Of a DNA stretch of 64,000 bases, positions 11,575-22,576 are shown piece by piece. Position 1 is the first letter of the stretch; each line of letters begins with the position of its first letter. Source of the stretch: Lentinus brumalis (Eukaryota > Basidiomycota > Agaricomycetes > Polyporales > Polyporaceae); NCBI GenBank assembly GCA_001792895.1, contig MARA01000029.1, positions 124,001-188,000 on the forward strand, written 5' to 3'. The position numbers and the translations under genes are program-made. The notes beneath the pieces were generated by a model that saw only the letters and a program-made list of their open reading frames with translations, did not search any database and was not told the DNA's origin.

Positions 11575-12609
11575 CTAAGCCGGAACGAAGTAGAAAGCCT
11601 GAAAGTGCATCACGCCGTCAGCAGCCGCTGCCAGTCTGCGGGAGACGGACGAACTTACCGCGAGGTTTGCGTTACCATACGAGGCGATGAAGGCCTGCAC
11701 GTCCCCGGTGAAGGCGAATGCTGCGGCGCTCACGACGTATATGATGTCTTGAGTCGGCGTGCTCCCATCGGTGTTGACCCACGACGGAAGGAGCTCGTTG
11801 TCCGCGCCAAAGCGCCATACGTTGGACTCGTAGCTGACAGGGAGGCCGCTCGCGGTGGAAAACGAATTCGGGCCGGCGACGGCAGGGCCGCGAGCACCTG
11901 CGAGGGCAGCAAGATGAGATGTTGTTGGCAATGGGGAGGGAGAAGAAATGGGGGATGAGAGGAAAAACGTACTCTGCGTGGTACCTGCGAGGTACGCATA
12001 GTTCGAATTGTCGCCGAGGTTGTCGTCGGTGCTCGCGAAGCCGCGGGCGGCGCCGAGGTAAGGATACGCGGAGATACCGTTCTGTAGATGCCACATGCTC
12101 GTGTCAGCCGCCCTCCACGGAAAACCGACGCCCGCCGAAGAAGAAAGAGAGCGCGATGGACATACCAATGCGAGGATATCAAACGTGCTAGACTCCGGGC
12201 AGATCGAGACGGAGATGGCCTCGGCGGCCACCGGGGTGAAACCGTACTCGCCAAAGGAGTTCGCATTCGCGGCAACGTAGCCGTTGTTGACGACGGCACC
12301 GGTAGCGGAGTCCGTGAGGGTGACTCGGATGGTTCCCCTCTGCGCGATGCAGGTGGAGGACTGGCGGGCTTGAAGAGCGCGACGGCGGTGCGCACGGGGA
12401 CGGTTGGGTGGAAGTCCGCGAGAGAGGCGTTGGGCGTTCGTGAGGGGCACGACGGGGTTGTGAGCGAGCGAGCGTGTGACCACACCCACTGGGTTGACAG
12501 GGGCGGCGACGTCCCGAGCGGTGCGGGTGGGGTTGCCGACGTCGGGTGCCGCAAAGGCGGAGAACGCGAGAGCGGCGACGAGGGCGACGCGAGCGACGGA
12601 GGCGAACAT
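11575..12609 (-). CDS. Secreted-protein array, paralogue 5 (intact)
   Basis: ATG 12609 opens a signal peptide (MFASVARVALVAALAFSAFA), then NPVGVVTRS, LTNAQRLSRGLPPNRPR and a basic linker ending LQARQSS. Core blocks are GTIRVTL, NSFGEYGFT, FDILAL, NGISAYPYLG, NYAYLAGT, SNVWRFG and SWVNTDGS. The terminal exon reads AFYFVPA (stop 11575-11577). Introns fall at the family positions: after FDILAL, near AGTTQ, and before the last exon. It is the best-preserved member and a good reference for the others. No catalytic motif is recognised; the role is unknown. Confidence 0.82.
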   Translation of the reverse strand: MFASVARVALVAALAFSAFAAPDVGNPTRTARDVAAPVNPVGVVTRSLAHNPVVPLTNAQRLSRGLPPNRPRAHRRRALQARQSSTCIAQRGTIRVTLTDSATGAVVNNGYVAANANSFGEYGFTPVAAEAISVSICPESSTFDILALVCPSRSLSSSAGVGFPWRAADTSMWHLQNGISAYPYLGAARGFASTDDNLGDNSNYAYLAGTTQSTFFLSSPISSPSPLPTTSHLAALAGARGPAVAGPNSFSTASGLPVSYESNVWRFGADNELLPSWVNTDGSTPTQDIIYVVSAAAFAFTGDVQAFIASYGNANLAVSSSVSRRLAAAADGVMHFQAFYFVPA

Positions 12610-13631
12610 TTCGAGTAGGCTGTGAAGTAAGGAGTGTGGGGCTAGATAGCGATGTGTGCGGCGGGTGGCCGTGTTCGGGACGGTCGAGGACGGGGAGATG
12701 GTCGAGGTTGGAAGTCAAGGGATGGGACGCGTCTGGTATTCGGCCTATGTTCAGTTTTGAGCGCGCCTGCCGTCGGGCTGACAGGGAGATGCCGATCGCA
12801 GAGTGATCGAGGGTCAGCCTCTATTTTCATGGCATGCCTTGGAGACAGACAGATACAGCCACGCCTGCAGGAGAGTGCAGGAACGCACACGACGGCAAGC
12901 ATGACCTGAGTTTTCGAACTCTAGTGCTGGATCCAGATCGCAGAGTACAGAGTGACGAGATGCGCTGAGCATAGATATGTCGAGCTAAATCACCGCCGCC
13001 CGTGCAACAGCGGAACTAGCACCTCCAGTAAGGCCGCACGTACAAGGGCGATCTATCGATGTGTGGAGTCGGCGAGTGCTACCCAGTACGAGATCCTGAG
13101 GATGGTTGGGGGTCGTACCGCAGACGCAGTGGTCGTGAGGATCAGAACAGTTCTAGCCTGAAGACGTGCTCAGAGAGCACTCGTCAGTATGCACGCCACC
13201 AGTCATGGATCTTCTCAGTCTGAGGCTGGGGTGAGCGAGTTATCGTGGTGGTCGAGTTGGAGTCGTCAGTAAAGAGCACCAGCCGTCGCCTAGAAACGGA
13301 GCTGAACCGGCTATTGCCGGATAGTGAGAGCGAGGCTTTCCGAGCTTCGACAATCTACTGTATACGCTTGGTACCACCAAAGCGCGAGCTGAGGAATGAG
13401 TGATGGCGGAATTGAGAGCCAGGGCGCACGGTGACGAAAGGTCCTACACACTCAAGCGTGGCGGCGTTAATGACAAAGTGTACGAGATCGAGTTCCCCTG
13501 CGAGCATGAGGACAGGATCTTCTGACCCCAATCTACCCTGTATATCCCAGTATCAGCGCAAGCCTAATGTCCCAGGGAAACCCCACACACAGTCCAAGAG
13601 CAGGAGCAAGCCCAGATATATTCTCTAGATT
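12610..13631. other. Intergenic region
   Basis: Upstream of paralogue 5 and downstream of the first DUF4246 gene. Short open frames only; no gene, repeat or element is recognised. Confidence 0.5.
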
Positions 13632-15372
13632 CTAGTGCTCGCACAGATTGAAAGAAACCTCAAAGACCTCCTCGTTGTGCTCCATCACGAAGTTCTTCCG
13701 CTCCTCCATCAGCTCCTCCCTGTCCGCCTCGGCCTCGGCGCGCGTGATGGTGCCCTCGAGCGCATAGTCCGAAATCATATCGAACAGCTCCCTTGGGAGC
13801 TTGCGCAGCGCCGGGATGCGCTCCATCTCCTCCACGTACCACTCGCGCTGCTGCGGGGGCACATTCATCGTCGAATGCACGACCTCGAACGGATCCGTCA
13901 AGAAGAACGCGAGGATCTTCCGGTGCCCCGGCTGGCTGCGGTCCGCGAGCTCGAACGGCTCGACGCGGTGCTGGTAGATGTTCGGGAACGCGACGCACTT
14001 GTCTTCCTCCGCGACGATATGCCCGAGCTCCTGGTTGAGCGCGTCGTCACCCGCGAATCCGAACACCGCGCGGTAGCCCCGGTTGTCGCTCTGCTGGTAC
14101 TGCATGTCCATGGACTCCGCGTCCGTGCCGACCTGCACGCGGAACGCGAGGCGCGACTCGGTGATGTTCTCCGACGCGTAGTAGTAGAGCCCCGTCGCGA
14201 CGATCCTCTCGTTGGCCATGCCCTCGACGTGCCACGAGCCGCCGGGGTACGACGGGGCCTCGGGGTCAGGACGATGTTCGCAAGCTTGACGATGACACTG
14301 ATCTGGCGCCCCTTGAGGTTAACGTGGACACGATCCTCATCCGTCGGCGGCACGAAGAGCGGGGGATCGGGGACGAGTGGCCGACGGTTCTCCCACCACT
14401 CTTCGTAGCCGTCTTCGTCGTATCGCTTCTCCGGGATGTGCGAGTACCAACCGTGCGGATCGACTTCAATCACCGGAGGCGGCACAGGACTCGCAGCGTC
14501 CGAGAGCACTCGCTCGAACATCGGGACGAGATGCTGGAGGACCCCAGTGATGGCGGGGTACAACGACGCGTGCTTGATCGGGTGCAGATTGTTGATATAG
14601 CTCTTCCACTCTACCTCGCCAGCCTCGGAGACCTCAAACACGGTCGGGAGCCACTGGTAGTCCTCCGAAAAAGCCGTGCTGGTTTCGTGGTCGCCGCGAT
14701 CAAACACGTACCGCACCAGCGAATACGACGAGAGTGGGCCTTGCCCAGATTTGCGGCGTTCTTCGTCTGTGCGGACGAGGCTCGTACCGATCCGGAAGCA
14801 GTATAGGGAGGGATGGACGAGGTCGAGAACTTGGTGGTTCGATCCCGGGTGCCAGTCCTTCTCCTCCTCGGGGACGTCCTCGAGCACTGCAACGCCTCGG
14901 ATGAGAGCGCTCTTGAGATCTGGAGGGACGAGCGAGACAGACTGGTACACCCCGTGTACTGATGTCGCCTGAAGGGCCGCCAGTCAGCGTGCGTGGCCAT
15001 GACGAAACGTAAGAAAATGCTCACTTCGATCCCAGTCTTCTCGTCTCTCTGACTAGCGACGTACTTTAACTCGGCGAAGACGTAGTCGAGTTGCACGTCC
15101 GTCAGAGCGTCGCGGGGCCACCTCTTCGGGCCGTGGAAGTCGTCCCGGCTTTCGTCCCACTCCTTCTCTCGCGCGACGCGGTCATACTCGACCATCTCCG
15201 CTCGCCACTTCGCGACAAGGTCGTCGTCCAGTATCTTCTCCCACCAGCGCGGTTTCTGGCGGATCACCCCGGACAGATTGTGCATACGGAGCTCGACGAG
15301 GGTGAGCGGGTCGCGAGCGTTGAACTCGAACGGTGACGGGAAGGTGGCGCATTCTTCTCGCCCGAAGGCCAT
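13632..15372 (-). pseudogene. DUF4246-family protein, copy A (frameshifted)
   Basis: Exon 1 is 15025-15372 (start MAFGREE; an in-frame upstream start at 15423 is possible) and exon 2 is 13632-14968. Family blocks in order are FPSPFEFN, LVELRMHNLSG, WWEKILDDDLVAKWRAEM, DVQLDYVFAELKYVA, then WHPGSNHQVLDLVHPSLYC, WLPTVFEVSEAGEV, SYINNLHPIKH, VIVKLANIVLTP, WHVEGMANE, YYYASENITESRLAFRV, EDKCVAFPNIYQHRV, and the C-terminus LCEH. Exon 2 is one base short of a whole number of codons. The G run at 14262-14265 has four bases where copy B has five, just before the WHVEGMANE block. The conserved HVE and later QHR histidine recall the metal triad of 2-oxoglutarate dioxygenases, but that is inference. It is decayed or a sequencing error. 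Confidence 0.82.
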
Positions 15373-16104
15373 TTTGCTCGAGCGAACTCGGGGACTCGCT
15401 GAGACGGGAGGAGGAGAGGTCAAGTACTACTTCGGATCAAACCAATTGCGAGAGACGCTGTACCAGTGCCCAGGCCTTCTTCAGGTCTCCCGATCTCACT
15501 CTGCCCACGGATACCGCTTATGTAGATATATATGTCAGTGGCCGCATAGTAGTTACAGTACTTGCCCGTGAGCGTACTGCAGTCTGCTACCACTGCAGTC
15601 CTGGCAGAGTCCGGAAACCCAGAAGGAAGGGAGCGATTGGAAAGGGGTAGTCACAGGACAGTCAAGGACCCCTCCATGCACACCACTTCCAGCCCATTGA
15701 CGCAGAGCAATGGCATACACGAGTATGCGCGACATGACATCTAAATCCTGCAGGCATGCGTGAGGCCAAGGCTACTTACCAGGGTAGAGAGGACTCATCG
15801 TACGCCGAGTACTGCTGGTGCCTGATCGGTCGGTTTCTGTTCAGTGCAGCGTGACTGTGCTCTTGAAAGAGTATGCACGCCGGAAGTACTGGAGAACAGA
15901 GTGCAGGGTGCGCGAGGATAGTACGATACTTAGTGGTGTAAAGTAGGTACCCATCAATACTTCGTACTTATGCCGATGTCGGAACCCCAATAACGTAATT
16001 ATCGGAGTACATAATATGTTGAATTAAAGTAATCTCCGATTCAATGAGCGGTAACAACTCGAATATCAAGGCGCCGACGGCTTTGCTCCTGCCACTTGCT
16101 CGCC
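15373..16104. other. Divergent promoter region
   Basis: Lies between DUF4246 copy A (-) and Crinkler-like gene 1 (+). Bases 15950-16050 are AT-rich compared with the surroundings and contain ATAACGTAATTAT and ACATAATATG. No gene is seen. Confidence 0.5.
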
Positions 16105-18049
16105 ATGTCTAAAAGTTGTTTCCTGGCCGTGTACTCTGATCTCGTGGGGTCCTTTTGGACGGGCGAATTTGAGCTGAACAAGACTGCTGGTCATCTTCGC
16201 AAAGAGGTCCTTGACGACTCTTTACAGGGCCTTCTCCCCGCCGGAACCAGTTCTTCGCAGTTGGGTCTCTATTACGTGGTAAGTCCCATAGCCTCTGATG
16301 TACATCATTTGGTCACTGATACGAATTTAGGAGGATGGCATCGAGTATGAGCCTGAGGACACGTTCCGACAGCGCCTGTCAGATCACCTTCGTACCCATG
16401 AACCTCGCAAGATTGGACTATTGTCGCGGCTGGGTAGTGCTATGGGAGAAATTGAGGAGGGTCGTGTCTATCTCGTGATTGGGTTTTCAGGTGAGTACTG
16501 ATCTAGCTGTGGGCTGGACGTCTGCCAATGTCGCACCTCAGACAGACCGCTTGTAACCATTCCGGACCACAGTATCGCCAAGACTTCATCTCATTCGGCT
16601 ACCGACTCGGACACAGATAACAGCTCAACGAGTCCATCTGACGATACCGATACCGTGCCCTCAGACCTTGACGGGTCCACGGAACTGGAGTATCGGCGCG
16701 CAGTCACCACTCCCGATCTCCTTCCTGTGGAAGTCTTCGGTCCGTCGTTCGCTCATTTCGTGGGATTGCTCAATAGCACGCCACAATCCTTTGATCCGTC
16801 ATTCTTGTCCCTCGTGATGAAGTTTCTGGACAGAGCTTCCTCTGTTGACTTGCAGGACTTGTCTCAGGCAGAGAGTTTGACCACGTTGTTCGTCGACCTC
16901 ATAGCTCCTAGCGGGGATGGTCTCAGGATCCGCCACGTACCTCAGATTGCCTACAGCTGTGTATATTGTACCGTCAAGAACAAGGTCAGGCAAGCCTCGG
17001 CCCCGATAATCGTCTTCAAAGCCATGGCAAATGGGGCTCTGGTCGAGCGTCCGAAGGTAGATCGTGCGATGCGTACCGCGATGCCTTCCTGTGACAGTGC
17101 TTGGCCCCCAGCCGATGTGAGTTTACAATGTGCGCTAAGTATGTGTCATATCTGACTTGCTTTGTTGCAGCGGAAAATCATATACGGCGAGTGCGCCATG
17201 CCGGTCTTCGGCGTCACCATCGTCGGATCGTGGCTGCGCGTATACGGCTCCGTCTTCACGAACAAGTGGATCAGCCAGCAACTGACGACACCACAGAAAC
17301 TTGTGCCGCTCTCAGCACTGAACTCAACTACCGTGCAGCCCTTCGCACATCTACTATGGGCCCTCCGCGCGTCGGTCGCACATCTCCAGAAGTGGTATCA
17401 TACCCTCATGGTCGCACCGTCGCTCTCCCAGTTCCATCATCGTCTCCATCCCTCTCCCAACAGCTTCAGAGACGCTTCCGGAGCCGAGGTCAAGCTCAAC
17501 TATCTTCGTCCTCTCCAACCTCACAACAATCTTTTCCTCGCCCTTGGGCGCTTCCCAGATGCGCGCATGTTCGTCGTGAAGTTTACACCCACTTACAGTA
17601 GCGATGCGCACCGGCTGCTCGCACGCGAAGATCTCGCGCCAGACCTCCTCTACGCCGGGCCAGTGTATGACTATGCAGGATACACGCGCATGCAGATGGT
17701 CGTCATGGCGCAGTGTCGGGGCGGCGGGCATATTCTGTGGGACATGGCGGACGAGCCCATCCGCCAGCAGGTCCGCGATGCCGTGCGCGTGTTGCACGAG
17801 AATGGCTTCGTCCACGGGGACCTGCGTTCGCAGAACATCATGCTGGACAAGTCGCTTCGGCTACGCGTCATCGACTTCGACTGGGCGGGACAGGAGGGTG
17901 TCGCTCGCTATCCGAAAGACCTCTCTCCACACATACCGTGGCCAGCAGGGGCCAAGCCTGGTATGCTGATCACCAAGGAGCATGATATTTACTGGGTGAC
18001 GCATGTATTGGCGCCGCGGTACCACACGCGGGAGCGTGGCACGACATGA
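16105..18049 (+). CDS. Crinkler-like protein 1: Ub-like header, degenerate nuclease-like domain, kinase
   Basis: Four exons (16105-16278, 16331-16490, 16542-17116, 17171-18049) give 595 residues in frame. Residues 1 to about 110 resemble the ubiquitin-like header of Crinkler proteins: FLAVYSD, an LRKEVLDD helix, LGLYYVEDG, and a closing strand RVYLVIGFS. An acidic Ser/Thr/Asp linker follows. The middle domain corresponds to the PD-(D/E)xK nuclease-like region of related fungal proteins, but the expected E-x-K is missing (APIIVFKAMAN). The C-terminal kinase has VVKFTP (about residue 438), VHGDLRSQNIML (HGD about 518) and IDFDWAG, with DFD replacing DFG, then EGVARYP. By motif only the kinase should be active. 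The gene is convergent with the next one, 134 bases apart. The Crinkler assignment is from memory of the family; a host role, such as interspecies or non-self responses, is inference. Confidence 0.8.
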
Positions 18050-18183
18050 AGGATGGAATGTGTCTCTGATTTCGTACGCCTCGAGTACTCAGGATCTACT
18101 TCACGTCACCGATTTCGAATTCACTTCTGATAGGGACGCTTTTTTCGGATGTACACTAGGCTTTTTGTGTTACTACGAGAGTA

Positions 18184-20454
18184 TCAGTCGCTGCCGGGAA
18201 ACATAGCGTCGAGGAAGTATTGATCATGTTCTCTAGTCACCAACTTCAACGGCGCCACTCCACCCGGGAGCTCCACATGTTCCGGTGTCTGCGGGAGATA
18301 GACAGGGTATCGCGCCGTACCCTCCTTGCCGGCGTAATCGAAGTTGAGGAGCCGCACATCGACACCGTTCCCGGTCTCGTTGGAAGCCACGGTTTGCCAG
18401 GTAATGTTCCCGTGCACGAAGTGGTGTTGGTGCAGGATTCTGACCGCATCGCGCACTTTCCGGCAAACTTCAGCGCAAGGCGGCTCAACTACCGACCCTC
18501 TCTCCACCAGACCTTCGTCCGGTAGGGCCTCGATGACGACCATGTCCATGTCCGAGAACCCAGGGAAGGTAGCGGCGTACGGTGTTCCACAGTATATAAG
18601 CTTGGGAGCGTAGCCCGCCTTCTCCAAGAGCCGGTGAGCGTCCGCACCATACCATTCGGCGAACTTCACGACAACTCGGGGCCAGCTCAATCCAAGCTCC
18701 TGCCAGCCTGACGACAGCTCGGCAAGATAGGTGAGGTTGTGCTGGTCAACGACATGTAGATATTCGAGTGTGAGGTTGCCGCAAATGGTAGCAGCCGGGG
18801 TCATGATAGTGGGCCGAGAAAGCTTCGGGGGAACCGAGGGTAGTGGGAGTTCATCGACAGTTTGCGATTCAGGTCGAGTGGTCCTGCAGTTCGCAATCAT
18901 CGCTTTGGTGCGCTGGTCGATATCGTCGATGGCGTCTCTGAATGCTTGGAAGACCTTGCAGACTGAGAGGATGTGCTTCGACGGGAGCTTCGACGGGATA
19001 GCTGTGTAGATTGCCGGCATCAGAGGTTGACAGATCCACCTATCTGCCTGGACACATGCATAGAGCCTGAGCCACGGGCCGTCCATGGCGACACCGAATG
19101 TAGGACAGCATCCCATCTTTTTGAGGTCTCTCTTCTGCGATTAGTACGGATTCGTCAGTCACCCGAGGGATGTACATGCAGATTGACGGAGTTCTTACAT
19201 GTGGACTCAGCCAGAAGTTCTCGATAGCTGAGAGCGCTTGTACGCCTGCGTCGCAGCCACCGGCCCCTGGCTCGACCTTGTACTCGAAGATGGCGACCGG
19301 TATGAATATATGACGGTCTCCCGGTTGGACGACGACTTCGAAAGACAGCGATCCGTCCGGGTTGGCACGCTTGACTCGCTTGAACTCAACTTCGCGTCGA
19401 AGGATGCGGGTGAAGAAGTCCGAGAGAGCGTTGACTCGGTCCGCCTCCTTGAGGTAGATAGCGGTGGACCTCACCATGAACTCATAGGTGCTACTGACAA
19501 GTTCCTCATCAAGCGCTATACCCGGATCATTGAGGCGTTCGAGGAAGAGGGCGAAGGAAGGATGAAGCACGGCCACTGGCGGAGCGCGAGTGTCCTTTTC
19601 TTTGTTGAAGTGGTAACGTCCGTCATAGAACGCATGTGCGCGATTCTGCCGGCGGGCGTAGACTCGAAGTCGAGCAGCATGACTAGGAGCAGTAACGTCT
19701 TGCGCGTACTTAGATATGCGCTTATTCACGGCTAAGACGATGAATGTGTGAAGGGTTGCGGCGTCGCTAGGAAGTACGGTACGCACATGTCGCGTCGGAG
19801 GCCTCGAGGAGTGTTATTCCCCCAAGCATTTCCTGTTCGCTTGCTTCTTCATCGGACTCTTCGTCAGACTCGAACCCGGGAAGAACTGGAGCCCCACTGC
19901 TATCTGTTCGAGGGCATGAGTCGCACCACAGTACTCATGCTAGGAAGAAAGTATGCGTACCTGGCACGCTGAGCACAAAGTAGATGTGCGTGCCCAAATT
20001 ATGTGCTGGCGAGGGCATGAGAGTGCTCAATCTCGTTACAGTGCTCTTGATCGGCTGCATGGCGCTCAGGCCCATTTCCTTGAAGTACTGTCCCAGTCGG
20101 TCGATGAAGGTTTCTTCGGGTGCGTACACAACTCCGCCCGGCTGTTTGTGTACTGATCAGCTCGCTGCAGAGCTACCAAGTCTCTGAGGCACTTACGATA
20201 TGATACAGATTGATCTCTTGCCTGTCGACCGACCCTTCCACGAGGATCTTGGATAGCTCCTCGGTCCATATCCTTCCTATGACATCGTCCATTCGTTGGT
20301 TTGCAGTGAAGTCGCTCTTCCAAGGCGTAGCGAGATGGCGATGGCAATATACACTGATGGTCACCTTCTCAGAATTGTTGTACAATACTGCCGCGGCGGC
20401 CTTGGGCATGATGGCTGAGTGGTACCAAAGCTCGCACGTAGAGATGGCGGCCAT
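18184..20454 (-). CDS. Crinkler-like protein 2: Ub-like header, nuclease-like domain, pseudokinase
   Basis: Five exons (20197-20454, 19961-20141, 19787-19903, 19199-19731, 18184-19134) give 679 residues in frame. ATG 20454 was chosen; 20409 is also possible. Header blocks are VTISVYCHR, MDDVIGRIW, INLYHI, then PEETFIDRLGQYF and GTHIYFVLSVP, matching copy 1. Exon 3 is an acidic linker (GFESDEESDEEASEQE). The nuclease-like domain keeps PDG and IFEYKVEPGAGG (E-x-K near residue 340) and a following Gln, as expected for a PD-(D/E)xK fold. The kinase keeps VVVKF, but the catalytic loop reads VHGNITWQ (Asp to Asn near residue 606) and the DFD triad reads NFD, so it is predicted to be catalytically dead. 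The intron before MGCCPTFGV occupies the same position as in the other two copies. Confidence 0.8.
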
Positions 20455-21169
20455 GCAGATCGATACCTGATGTACTGCATCCGGACCATCGAAGCTTCTG
20501 AGCTTCTGAGCTTCTCCCTGAGGGCTGAGGCCTGATGGCGGGCCGATATCAACACCGCGCTCCCAGTGTCAGAGTAGCACCTTGGCCTGAGGGTGCGAAT
20601 ACTCGCACTCAAGGAGAAGTGATAGTCTCATGGGCAACGAAGGGCATGAGGCCGACGGCGACGATGATTCCCGGCTGTGAATTCAAGCTCCCGACAAGGG
20701 AAAACCATGTATGCAGGGTCCCCTAGCCAGCTGGAGCTGAATCGTATAGCGTTGGACTGAGATATCCGAGTCATGCCGGCCTTCCTTCCTTCCAGAACAT
20801 GAGAACAGTTACGATGGGGGCGAACAGAACCGTGATACTTATACTCACCGGTGTTAGGAATCCTCGCCGGCGCTGCTCCTCCTCAAGCTCCTCATCTATG
20901 TCTGCAGTGGGTTACGGCGGCTAGATGATGCACCAACGACCAAGCCGACAACGCACCTGACCATTCTCTGTATACCTGTGAGCACCGACCCGGCACCCTC
21001 ACGGTCGACGCGATGACAGCATCTATACATAGCGTCGAGAGTAGATCGCAAACATGAGAGCGAAGGCTGAACGGAGAAGGACGATAACGACGCCAGGAGA
21101 GGTCGGTGATGTGACACCCTCGCGAGACTACACAAATGAAGGACTACACAGCTACAACATGCCGCAATA
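20455..21169. other. Intergenic region
   Basis: Promoter side of Crinkler-like gene 2, with the short octamer repeat listed next. Nothing else is supported. Confidence 0.5.
20493..20515. repeat. Three tandem AGCTTCTG octamers
   Basis: AGCTTCTG occurs at 20493-20500 and 20501-20508, followed by a near copy AGCTTCTC at 20509-20516. It lies about 40 bases upstream of the chosen start of Crinkler-like gene 2, so it may be in its promoter or 5' UTR. Confidence 0.7.
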
Positions 21170-22576
21170 CTAGCAATCTGATGGGCTCCAGCCCATGGAA
21201 GGTACCGTGCGTACTAAGGGGACAGGACCTATGCCCTCGCCTTCATCTTCGTCCTCACCAGATCCTACGCGTTCGCCCGCCCTGCCGGCAAAGAGCAGCG
21301 AAGCACGAACCATCGGCATCCCATTACCGTCACCAGAGGCGATCCTTCGTCCGCGGGGACGCCTCCTAGCAGTGCCCCCCGGGAGACGCGGAGACGCGGG
21401 CTTCGCGGACTGCCCATGACTAGCCACGGGGTCGACGCGCACGACGGGCTTGACCTGGACGCCAGGGAAGTACCTGTGCAGGACGTTCTCGATGTCTTCT
21501 GAGTCGATATCGCCACTAACGATGACGCTCGTCGAGCGACTGTTACGTCTCTTGCGGAGAGGACCAGCGCGTGCCGCTCCTGCGCTGGGAGAGTCTGAGA
21601 GCGTGGGGCTCTGGTTGAGGTTCGGCGAGTTGGAGAGCATGATGGTCGAAGTGCGCGGAGTCGACGCAGGAGCTAGACCAGACCGAGGACCGCCGCCGGA
21701 CGCGATGCTCGAAGCAGGCGTAAACGCAGAAGCGGCAGAATCCGCGGAGACGGAGTCGCCCGACATGGCCACCTTCGCCAGGAGCGTGTGCAGACGGCTC
21801 ATCGCATGCGGGTCGGGCGGATGGTGAGAGCCTGCAGACGATAGTACTAAGCCGGCCCGCGCGGGATATTGTGATACGTCGGTATCATTGTCGTCGCCTG
21901 CCGAGGGGGCCACAGCGAGATGACTCTCCCTTCGCATGCGATGGAGTTTCGGAGTCGTGTGTACAGTCCTGGAGGCAGGCGTGGAGACCTCGGTGGGCCG
22001 ACCTCGGACGATGTCGTCTGCGACGGCGCCCTCGCTCAAGGAGACCGATATGTTGTCGACCAATGCTGCGGGGGATACGACAGCTGCAAGCGAGCGTCGT
22101 CGCTGATGTTTGCGTAGACGCAAGCCATCAGGACTCAAGCAGGCAGGGAGTTCGCGCGTGGCTTGTTGTTCATGCTGTGTGACGAAACGTGCGGTCAGAC
22201 TCAGGCGTTCAACGTGTCCAGCGCGGAAGGGCGGACTCCACGAAGACTCTGACTTACCCAGTTGACGAGCATCTCCCGTGCAGCCGGAGTATCCCACGAC
22301 TGACCATCCAGGTCTACAAACTCCGCCTTGACGGCAGCGAACGACTCCTGGAGAATCCGAAGGTCCTCCTGTCCGCACCCGGCGCATGTCAGCCCGGCGA
22401 TTGTGAAGAGGAACTAGCGGGCGTACCGGAGTGTGCTTCAACGCTTCCAAGTCCTCCATCTGCTGTTCGTGCTCGAGCATCTTCACTCTGTCCAGACGTG
22501 CTTGAAACTTGTCGCTAATCGCAGGGGCTGGCCGCTTGGGGGCGCGGATCGTCTCAGAACGCTCCATTGTCGTCAT
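21170..22576 (-). CDS. Hypothetical Ser/Arg-rich protein, unrecognised
   Basis: Three exons (22427-22576, 22258-22368, 21170-22174) join in frame to 421 residues. I do not recognise it. Residues 15-90 are charged and probably helical (DKFQARLDRVKMLEHEQQME, then EDLRILQESFAAVKAEFVDL). The remainder is low-complexity, rich in Ser, Pro, Arg and Gly, with basic clusters (RLRKHQRRRS, PLRKRRNSRS, TARRRPRGRR) that could serve as nuclear localisation signals, and an acidic GEDEDEGEG run near the end. No signal peptide or membrane segment is seen. An intrinsically disordered nuclear or scaffold protein is a guess. Further introns inside exon 3 cannot be excluded. Confidence 0.6.
   Translation of the reverse strand: MTTMERSETIRAPKRPAPAISDKFQARLDRVKMLEHEQQMEDLEALKHTPVRPLVPLHNRRADMRRVRTGGPSDSPGVVRCRQGGVCRPGWSVVGYSGCTGDARQLGKSESSWSPPFRAGHVERLSLTARFVTQHEQQATRELPACLSPDGLRLRKHQRRRSLAAVVSPAALVDNISVSLSEGAVADDIVRGRPTEVSTPASRTVHTTPKLHRMRRESHLAVAPSAGDDNDTDVSQYPARAGLVLSSAGSHHPPDPHAMSRLHTLLAKVAMSGDSVSADSAASAFTPASSIASGGGPRSGLAPASTPRTSTIMLSNSPNLNQSPTLSDSPSAGAARAGPLRKRRNSRSTSVIVSGDIDSEDIENVLHRYFPGVQVKPVVRVDPVASHGQSAKPASPRLPGGTARRRPRGRRIASGDGNGMPMVRASLLFAGRAGERVGSGEDEDEGEGIGPVPLVRTVPSMGWSPSDC

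Noticed and set aside
14826..14850. tRNA-like GGTTCGATCCC box
   Set aside because: It lies within the conserved WHPGSN block of DUF4246 and has no matching A box or acceptor stem.
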